From Monodelphis domestica (Eukaryota > Chordata > Mammalia > Didelphimorphia > Didelphidae), in NCBI RefSeq assembly GCF_027887165.1, contig NC_077228.1, forward strand, positions 211,395,635-211,459,634: 64,000 nucleotides of DNA, given 5' to 3'. A model generated the notes under the pieces. The model was not told where the DNA came from, searched no databases, and saw only the letters and a program-made list of their open reading frames with translations. Positions 56,405 to 64,000 of the stretch are shown here, one piece after another (the first letter of the stretch is position 1; each line of letters begins with the position of its first letter). The translations under genes and the position numbers were made by a program.

Positions 56405-56785
56405 AGGGGACAGCTAGATGGCTCAGTGGAGAGAGAGTTGGGCATGGAGATGGGAGGTCCTGGGTTCAAATATGGCTTCAGACATTTTCCAGCTGTATGA
56501 CCTGGGAAAATCACTTAATCCCAATTGCCTAACTAACCATTACTGCTTGTCTGCCTTGAAATCAGGACATATTGATTCTAAAATGGAAGGTAACAGAGAC
56601 AGGAAGTCCTGGGTTCAAATCTGGCCTCGGACACTTCCTAGCTGTGTGACCCTGGGCAAGTTACTTAACCCCCATTGCCTAGCCCTTACCACTCTTCTGC
56701 CTTAGAATCAATACCCATTATTGATTCTAAGATGAAAGGTAAGAGTCTAAAAAAAAATAAATAAAAAAATAAAATGGAAGGTAAG
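56405..56785 (+). repeat. type A SINE with another SINE in its tail
   Basis: The host copy runs 56405-56593, with its duplicated tail end at 56770-56785. A box gatggctcagtgg, B box gggttcaaata. Confidence 0.82.
56594..56769 (+). repeat. type A SINE nested in a SINE tail, 15-bp target duplication
   Basis: 5'-truncated forward copy flanked by taaaatggaaggtaa at 56579-56593 and 56770-56784. The insertion site is an A-rich SINE tail, as expected for L1-type endonuclease cutting. Confidence 0.9.
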
Positions 56786-57193
56786 TTTTTTGTTTTTAGT
56801 ATTAATTAGACGGTGAGTTCCTTGTGTATCTACATTGGGCTCTTTAGATAACATCTAGTTTTCCTCATCAGATTTATTCCATTTTATGGATTCAGAATGT
56901 CATTCTTGAGAACTTCCCATCCCTTTAGGGTTGACTTCTCAGAAAGAATTTTAGTTAAGAGCATTCCATCTGAATGCATCTTTCCACTGAATCTTTAGAA
57001 ATCTGATTTTCTAAAATCTAAGGTGCATATCATATTGTACATGGTTTTTCTTTCCTTCTCTATCACAAACTCTAGGAGGGGGCTATGAAAGCAAATAATT
57101 TATACTATGCATTTCAGCTATAATTTGTGGAACTATTTATATATAAATGCAAATATAAATAACTATATGTTAACATGCACACACATACCATAT

Positions 57194-57470
57194 GGGGGCT
57201 CTTAGGTGGCACGATGCATAGGGTACCAGGCCTAGGTCAGGAAGGCTTATCTTTCCAAGTTCAAATCTGACCTCAGACACTTACAAACTGTGTGACCCTG
57301 GACAGATCACTTAACCCTGTTTGCCTCAGTTTCCTCATTTGTAAAATGAGTCGGAGAAGGAAATGGCAAATTACTCTGTTATTTTGCCCCAAAAAAACCC
57401 CCAACAAAACAACACACCCCAAATGGGGGCATGAAGAGTAAGACATGACTAAAAAAACTGACTGAACAAC
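57194..57470 (+). repeat. type B SINE
   Basis: Forward copy with A/C-rich expansion in the body (ccccaaaaaaacccccaac). Tail ctgactgaacaac. Confidence 0.8.
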
Positions 57471-58394
57471 ATAAACTATATATTATAAATTATTAACACA
57501 GTGTCATCCAAATAGTCTTAGTGCAGTTTTAAGTTTTGGTATCTTAAAACTATGGAAAGACTTTCAAGACATCCTGTATAACTGACAGGAGGTGCTGATG
57601 ACTAAGGCAGGCTAAGCCAATTCTTATCCCTGAGCTGGGGGCTGAATCTCGTTTATGTCTAATGGACTTACGCTCCATGGTAGACTGCACATGGGCAAGG
57701 CTTCCTTGGCGAATTCTTTCCACTTCTGGGGATTTGGAGCTGCACATTTAACAGAGAAAAGAGCTTATTAGGTTGTTTCATTAAATGTCCTTAAAATGAG
57801 TCAGTGCAAAAGGAAATCTCTGCCTTGTCCTGGAAGTCAGAAAAATGGCTATGGATAGTGTCTCTTCTAGAAAGAGTTGATTAGATCTGAGATTCAGGTG
57901 AAAACAAATATTTTAGAGGACATTATCTGCTTGGCATTGATTAAGTTTTCTATTTAAGGAAAGGCTGATAAGGTTTTTTACTCAAGCAAGACCAAGGACT
58001 ACAAGAAATATCAAAATATTAGTTCTTAAAATTGTTTAACAGGAAATTGCATAAAATTGCTATGACACAAAATTGTATAGCACAAAAAGACTTTAGTACT
58101 AAATGCCTGCACACCTTCTTGATTCTAGGGCTGGACTAGCTTCCACTTACCAAGGATTTCTTTTTTAGATGGCTCCCTCACTTTTGGGGGGCATTCATTG
58201 AAACAATCTAATGAACTTTCCTCTCAGTTAGATTTGTAATTCCACATCATCAGGTTCATCCCTTTTAAGTCTGAACCAAATATACCAAATGTCTCCTTTG
58301 GGTTCATGTTGATCTTATAACAATGAATGGCTTTGGAGTGAAAGTAAACATGAAAAATGGCAACTGATATTTCTTGATCCCTTGAAGGAAGCAG
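57471..58394. other. unclassified intergenic DNA
   Basis: No repeat named. A 65-codon minus-strand frame at 57550-57747 (MCSSKSPEVERIRQGSL...) has a fairly polar, protein-like composition, but no splice context or family match was seen. Confidence 0.3.
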
Positions 58395-58587
58395 GAATTT
58401 TTAAAAAACCCTTATCTTCCATCTTAGAATATTGGTACCAAGGCAGAAGAGGGGTAAGGGCTAGACAATGGGGGTTAAGTGACTTGCCCAGGGTCACACA
58501 GCTAGGATGGATCTGAAAGCAAATTTGAACCCAAGACCTCCCATCTCTGGCCCCCCCTCTCAATACACTAAGCCACCCAGCTGTCCC
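58395..58587 (-). repeat. type A SINE
   Basis: Reverse copy with a short deletion near the tail (cttagaatattggtacc). Confidence 0.82.
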
Positions 58588-59789
58588 TATGCAGAAATTT
58601 AAAGTGAATAGATAATTCAAAATACAAAAGGCTGAAGAAAGAGTATGCCACTTTTCCTTCTCCCAGCCTAAGCACAAGGAGCACTAGGGATTTTTGCTTG
58701 GGGTCAAACTTTGAGTTTAGACCACCAGAGTGCTCTGGGTAAGTAATTACCACAGACACCTGTCACAGCCCTGAGTCCCCCTGTTTGTTCTCTGGGGCTC
58801 CTTTGTGTCATTTGCTTAGAATGGCTTCTCTTCCCATTTACTTGGCTTATTGCTTCTACTTTCTCTTTTTCTACAAGCCTTTATTTATTTCATTAATTCA
58901 TATAAAAAATTTAACATAAATTCGGAAGCAGGAGGATTTGGGGAATCCTGGATAAACTCCAGGCCAGCCAGCAAAGTATCTCAAATCACTCCCTCTGTGG
59001 ATGGAAAGAAAGGATAGGCCCCTCCCAAATAAATCAGTTTTGAGAGCAGTTCAGATAAGCAGAGTTCCCTGCTAATCAGAATACCCCGTGACCCAGTTGA
59101 TGGTAATTGTGAAACCAAAGAGGAATGCCTCCTTCTAGCTCCGGAAAAATAAAGTACATAGTTCAAAAGTAAGGTTTTTGATTTAATAAACAGGCCAATG
59201 GTGATGTTCATTTTTAAAATTACTCCCTCCACCAACTCCTCTTTGGAGACAGCCAACAATACACGAAAGGCTTCCTTTCTTAACAAGAAGATATTCCCAC
59301 TGTCGGTTTGGCCACCTCTTCCATTGAAGGGAAACGGATTGGGTCTTTGATTCAAGTGAGGCCAAGGACTTTAGACCAGGACACCGTTAAAATATTAATT
59401 CTTAATTTTTATGGCACAACGAAGGCCCAAGTGCTATATTTATCTGCATTTCCTGCTTCTGTGAGAAAGCCCAAAGAAACTCAATTTGCTTGAGGATTGG
59501 AGCAGTGCCTTGAATATGAGCTCTACCAGTTGAAGTGGAAACATACAGAAAGCTTTGTGGGGTGGTTGGAAACTAGAGCCTAATATTCGAGTATACCAGA
59601 GTCTCCAGTTCTTCAATCTTCTAAATGGTAGTCAGAAGGCTATGAAAATTCAGGAGGGTATTTGGACTCGGGGTGCACCAGATGAAGGCCAAATAGATCT
59701 TAAAAGTAACATTATTTTGCTGGTTAACTGGCCATTTATATATATATATATATACAATAGCTAGCTATTAATAGTCCCTACTTTTTTTT
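58588..59789. other. unclassified intergenic DNA
   Basis: About 1.2 kb of sequence without a nameable repeat. Open frames up to 124 codons overlap on several frames and show no domain. A (TA)n run lies at 59737-59754. Confidence 0.3.
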
Positions 59790-60060
59790 TTTGGAAAATT
59801 TTATTTAATTAATTAATTTAGAATATTTTCCCATGGTTACAAGATTCATGATTCTTTGCCTCCCCTCCTCCCTCCCCTCTCCCAGAGCCAATGAGCAATT
59901 CTGCTGGGTTTTACACATGTCATTGATCAAGACTTATTTCTATATTATTGATATTTGCACTAGGGTGGTCATTTAGAGTCTACATCCCCAATCATATCCC
60001 CATTGACCCAGGTGATCAAGCAGTTGTTTTTCTTCTGTGTTTAATGGTCTCTACTTTTAA
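59790..60060 (-). repeat. L1/HAL1-type 3' end
   Basis: Reverse complement of the 37575 copy and longer: 'cccatggttacaagattcat', 'gctgggttttacacatgtca', 'gatcaagcagttgtttttct'. Confidence 0.6.
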
Positions 60061-60073
60061 GGTTGATATTCTG

Positions 60074-60290
60074 AGGGGGCAGCTGAGTGGCTCAGTGGAT
60101 TGAGAGCCAGGCCTAGAGACAGGAGGTCCTAGGTTCAAATCTGGCCTCAGACACTTCCCAGCTGTGTGACCCTGAGCAAGTCACTCAATCCCATTGCCTA
60201 GCCCTTACCACTCTTCTGCCTTGGAACTAATACACAGTATTGATTCTAAGATGGAAAATAAAGATGTAAAAATAAATAAATAAATATTGA
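60074..60290 (+). repeat. type A SINE
   Basis: Near-consensus forward copy with A box gtggctcagtgg. Tail (aaat)n. Confidence 0.9.
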
Positions 60291-60534
60291 TAAGTGTTTG
60301 AGGTCAGATTTTTTGGCTCCTGGCCAGGCACTCTGCCCAGCCTCTGACGTTATTCAAGGGCTATATTATGAATTGACTAGGCTCTTTCAGGGGCTTGATC
60401 TCTCTTACATGAAAGAGACCCACTCAGGCCCACATACTCCCCTCACAGGGCCTGGGATGGAGATGGGACTCCCTTAATGAAGACATAGGCATAGAAAGGG
60501 CATTTCAAGTGGGTGTGCTGTAATAATAACAGCC

Positions 60535-60783
60535 AGAATTTCTATAGGGCTTTAAAATTTGCCAAGACCTTGACGTCTCTATTATCTCATTTGATCCTTA
60601 CAACAACCCGGTGAGGCAAGTGCTATTATTATCTCCATTTTACAAGGAGGACATTGAAGCAGAGTGAGATTAAGCGACTTGTCTACAGTCACCCAAGTAG
60701 TAAATGTCTGAGGCCAGATTCCAGCTCAGACCTTTCTGACTCCTAAATCCCCCAACATTATCCTGGGTGCCACATTGCCTCCA
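60535..60783 (-). repeat. MIR/THER1-type SINE
   Basis: Almost complete reverse copy: 'ttatctcatttgatccttac', 'caacccggtgaggcaagtg', 'tgtctgaggccagattccag'. Confidence 0.7.
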
Positions 60784-61193
60784 AGCTGAAAACCTTTAAC
60801 TATAAGGATCCGACCATAGGTCAGAAGGGATTTATGATTCGTTAAGCAAACTCTGAGGCCAGCATTGATAAAGTGAAGTCACTGTGAACCCAAGGCTGGT
60901 TGTCCAAGAAATCTTGGACCTCAGAGTATTATTCTCTGTTCCATTAGAATGACTCGGCTGTTTGCCAATCTCATTTATTAAATAGGAGTGTTCTATTTAA
61001 TGTCAGTGAAAAAGATTATGAGAGCTCTTCAGAACCAATTGGGAGATGATTCAGTTGGGGTCCCATCATAAGGATTCTTCTAATTGGATGAACTAGTTGT
61101 GTCTTTCTGATCCCCCAGAGGGGGGATTCATCCCAAAAGTGTCTAAAGAATTATCAGTCACTTCTCCTAGGCATCAAACATATTCAGGTGTTT
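60784..61193. other. unclassified intergenic DNA
   Basis: Nothing recognised. Confidence 0.3.
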
Positions 61194-61507
61194 AGGGGCA
61201 GCTAAGCAGCACAGTGGATAGAATACCAGATTTGGAGCTGGGAATACCTGGTTCAAATCTGGCCTTAGAACTTCTAGCTGTGGGACCCTGGGCATGTCAC
61301 TTAACTTTGGTTGCCTACTCCTTGTTACTGTTCTGTCTTAGAATTGGTATTAGAGTTCAGTGGATTGAGAGCCAAGCCTAGAGATGTGGGTTCAAATGTG
61401 GCCTCAGACACTTCCTAGCTGTATGACCCTGAGCAAGTCACTTGACCCCCATTGCCTTAAAAAAAAAAAAAAAGAATTGATACTAGGGCAGAAGGTAAGA
61501 ATTTTAT
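61194..61507 (+). repeat. type A SINE split by another type A SINE
   Basis: Host copy at 61194-61352 and 61474-61507. 'agaattggtattagag' and 'agaattgatactaggg' flank the insert as its target duplication. Confidence 0.82.
61353..61473 (+). repeat. truncated type A SINE nested in type A
   Basis: Starts within the A box (ttcagtggattgagag) and passes from 'cccccattgcct' straight into an A-run, lacking the usual 3' body. This is a short form seen once in the window. Confidence 0.82.
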
Positions 61508-61511
61508 TTTG

Positions 61512-61775
61512 TTTTTTCAATTTTTATTTTATTTTTTTAATATTTTCCCCATTGTTACATGATTCTTATTGCCTCCTTTCCTCTTCCTTCCCCACTCCCA
61601 AAGCTGATGAGCAACTCCACTGTATTATACATATATTATCAAAGAGTTTTATTTTAGAAATATATTCACCTATTAATCAGGACTTTATATTGTACCATTC
61701 AGAAAATTGTCTCTGTGGATCAACAAGAGTATTGGAGATCAATGGCTCCTCATTTACTACCATCTAGCTTCTTCC
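61512..61775 (-). repeat. L1/HAL1-type 3' end
   Basis: 'attttccccattgttacatg' and 'aaagctgatgagcaactcca' match the 59790 family in reverse. Confidence 0.6.
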
Positions 61776-61789
61776 CTAATTCTTTTTTC

Positions 61790-62050
61790 TTTTTAAATAT
61801 AATATTTTATTTTTCCCAGTTACATATAAAAATAATTTTAAATATTTGTTTTCTGAAATTTTGAATTCCAAATTCTCTCTCTTTTTTTTTACTTCATTCC
61901 TTTCTCCCTGAAACTCAAACTTTGAATTCCAAATTTTATCTCTCCCTCACTTCCTTCCCTCTTGCCTAAGAGAGTAAGCAATTTGATACAAGTTACATGT
62001 GTGTGATCATGCAAAACATATTTCCACATTAATCCTATAATTCTTTTCCA
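61790..62050 (-). repeat. L1 3' end, other subfamily
   Basis: 'ttttcccagttacatataaa', 'gagagtaagcaatttgatac', 'gatcatgcaaaacatatttc' match the 45663 copy. An internal duplication repeats 'tttgaattccaaatt'. Confidence 0.6.
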
Positions 62051-62054
62051 ATTC

Positions 62055-62267
62055 TTTTTTTTAACCCTTTTAAAGCCTTACACTCTGTCTTAGAATCAAT
62101 ACTGTGTATTAGTTCCAAGGCAGGAGAGTGGTAAGGGCTAAGCAATGGAGTTAAGTGACTTGCCCAGGGTCACACAGCTGGGAAGTGTCTGAGATGGCAT
62201 TTGAGCCTACAACCTCCCTTCTCTAGGCCTGGCTCTCAATCCATTGAGCTACTCCCCCATCCCCCCA
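62055..62267 (-). repeat. type A SINE
   Basis: Full-length reverse copy next to two L1 tails. Confidence 0.85.
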
Positions 62268-62467
62268 ATTTTTGATTCTTGAATGAGATGATCTAATTCC
62301 ATTCAAATTACTAATACCTGGAACCATTTTTATAAACATTCCCTTGAAGTTATATTACAAAGAATGTTAGGGTCACCATTGGTAACAATTTGTGCATCAG
62401 TTTTTACAAACATTTTCTATAACAATATCTGCTCATATCCAATCCTTTTTTAAAGAACACATCTGTC

Positions 62468-62671
62468 AGGGAGGCTAGATGATTCGGTGAATTATGAGCC
62501 AGGCCTAAAGATGGGAGGTCCTAGGTTCAAATCTGACCTCAGACACTTCCTAGCTGTGTGACCCTGGGCAAGTCACTTAACCCCCATTGCCTAGCCCTAA
62601 CCACTCTTCTGCCTTGGAACCAATACACAGAATTAATTCTAAGATGGAAGATAAGGGTTAAAAAAAAAAAA
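62468..62671 (+). repeat. type A SINE
   Basis: Forward copy ending in A12. 'acacatctgt' is repeated before (about 62458) and after it (about 62674). Confidence 0.87.
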
Positions 62672-63474
62672 GGACACATCTGTGGTCAGTGAAATATGGT
62701 AGTGAGGGTACATATCAGGAAAAACAGCTAACTTCTCCAAAACCCAAGTAACAATGGTGTTTATATGCCCAAATAAGGCTTTTCCAATTTGTAAAAGGTT
62801 ACTGTATAGTGTCTCTTCTGCCATGGACAGGATGCCACAGCTTCTTTCCTCTGTAATGGCAAATTCTCTCCTTTGGAAACTGAAGACATTGGGTATGCTA
62901 TAATAATAACATAGGAGCCCCATCCTTTGGCTCGGAATGCCATAGGAACAAAAGTTCTTTTCAAGGGAATGCATCAACTCAGGATTGAAGACCTTGGCTT
63001 TCCCGAGGAGTATCAGTAGTTAACTGTGATAATTGGTTACAAAGTCTTGTTACAGTTCATTTGTTCAGTTGTTGCAGTAGTTGCCCAACTGCCTTGGGAT
63101 TTGATTTAGCCAAGGGGATCAATTTTATTCTCTTCGAAATGCCCCCCAACACAAATAAAATTGAGAACATTAAAGGGTGGTTGCTATAGAAGAGAAAGAT
63201 CTTCTCTACTGTCCAACTGAGGCTGAGGAAGAGTAAAAGAGAGTTTTAATTATTTTACTTTAGTAAATTATAAATGAATTATTTTACGTTAGCAAATTAT
63301 GAATTAATTATTTTACTTCAGGTATGCTGTTGGCCAGGCTTTATTCAGGCTAGCCAGGTGGTTTGGGCTTGGGATTGGAATGAAATGAGGCACTCATAGA
63401 TCTTCCAACCAGTTAATAGAAGATGGTTTTACTAAGCCTTACAATGGAAAGGATAGTCAACAAGAATACAGCAT
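62672..63474. other. unclassified intergenic DNA with one longer frame
   Basis: A minus-strand frame of 112 codons (62639-62977) starts MMHSLEKNFCSYG. Its last residues run into the SINE poly-A complement, so it is not a natural C-terminus. No domain recognised. A short tandem repeat (63243-63320) consists of three diverged units around 'aattattttacttt'. Confidence 0.3.
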
Positions 63475-63694
63475 GGGGGCAGGGGGGAGGGGGCAGCTGG
63501 GGGTAGCTCAGTAGATTGAGAACCAGGCCTAGAGACAGGAGGCCCTGGGTTCAAATGTGACTTCAGACACTTCCCAGCTGTGTGACCCTGGGCAAGTCAC
63601 TTAACCCCCATTGCCTAGCCCTTACCACTCTTCTGCCTTGGAACTAATGCACAGTATTGATTCTAAGACAGAAGGTGAGGGTCTAAAAAAAAAG
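63475..63694 (+). repeat. type A SINE with exact 12-bp target duplication
   Basis: Forward copy close to consensus, flanked by agaatacagcat at 63463-63474 and 63695-63706. Confidence 0.92.
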
Positions 63695-63888
63695 AGAATA
63701 CAGCATTGATTCTGTTTTTAGAAGTAGGGAAACTGTGTTTAACTGAATCAATGCCATGTCCATTTCAGTGAGACATTCAGAAATTTGTGTCAAGCCTGAG
63801 GGAGAAGCTCCCGACTCCTTGTGGTCTGAATTTTGTAGCCAGCTACCAATGGTTCTAGCCTTCGCCAATGGACTAATTAAAATCTATT

Positions 63889-64000
63889 TTTTTAAACCTT
63901 TACTTTCTGGCTTAGAAACAACTCTAAGACAGAAGGGCAAGAGCTAGGAAAACAGGGTTAAATAACTTGCTCAGACCACACGGCTAGGAAGTATCTGAAG
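63889..64000 (-). repeat. type A SINE cut by window edge
   Basis: Reverse copy starting tttttttaaacctttac. Continues past the last base. Confidence 0.75.

Overview
This is nuclear DNA from a mammal, and very probably from a marsupial. The strongest clue is the density of two tRNA-derived SINE families, called type A and type B below. Both have an internal pol III A box like TGGCTCAGTGG and a B box like GGGTTCAAATC. Type A ends in a body reading about 'ccttaccactcttctgcc' and an A-rich tail. Type B ends in a body reading about 'ggagaaggaaatggcaaa' and a CAACAA-type tail that resembles RTE (BovB-like) LINE 3' ends. MIR/THER-type SINEs, old L2- and CR1-clade LINEs, L1 with a marsupial-like 3' end, hAT and Tigger DNA transposons and solo LTRs fill most of the rest. 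The species cannot be fixed by eye.

The one gene I recognise with confidence is UBALD2 (formerly FAM100B), on the minus strand. Exon 1 is at 25549-25668, exon 2 at 24437-24499 and exon 3 at 14023-14340. They join in frame to 166 codons, have canonical GT-AG junctions, and are all in phase 0. The promoter lies in a CpG-rich block (about 24950-26115). It carries a GC box and, upstream, five CCAAT boxes in one orientation. Intron 2 is about 10.1 kb and is stretched by repeats. The 3' UTR probably runs down to about 13070.

From memory of human 17q25.1, UBALD2 lies between QRICH2 (tail to tail) and RNF157 (head to head). A plus-strand gene end is therefore expected to the left. Two weak candidates are listed: a possible terminal exon at 534-640, and a splice-compatible exon pair at 10108-10244 and 11632-11689. 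Neither is identified. No RNF157 exon was seen to the right.

Layout: 1-13 kb is repeat-rich, with a four-layer insertion nest at 5.4-7.5 kb. 13-14.3 kb is the UBALD2 3' UTR and last exon. 14.3-24.4 kb is intron 2, and 24.4-26.4 kb holds exons 2 and 1 and the promoter. 26.4-64 kb is upstream intergenic DNA made mostly of repeats. It includes two long antisense L2-clade LINEs (35.3-37.5 and 39.0-40.7 kb), a CR1-clade LINE broken by at least five insertions (43.7-47.1 kb), a 5'-truncated antisense L1 (47.2-51.4 kb), related solo LTRs, and an internally deleted Tigger1-like element (53.8-54.6 kb).

I saw no CRISPR array, prokaryotic operon, phage, tRNA or rRNA gene, and no clearly new system. The most useful material is the complete UBALD2 model, the promoter layout, the candidate neighbouring exons, and insertion nests that give a relative dating series for the repeat families.
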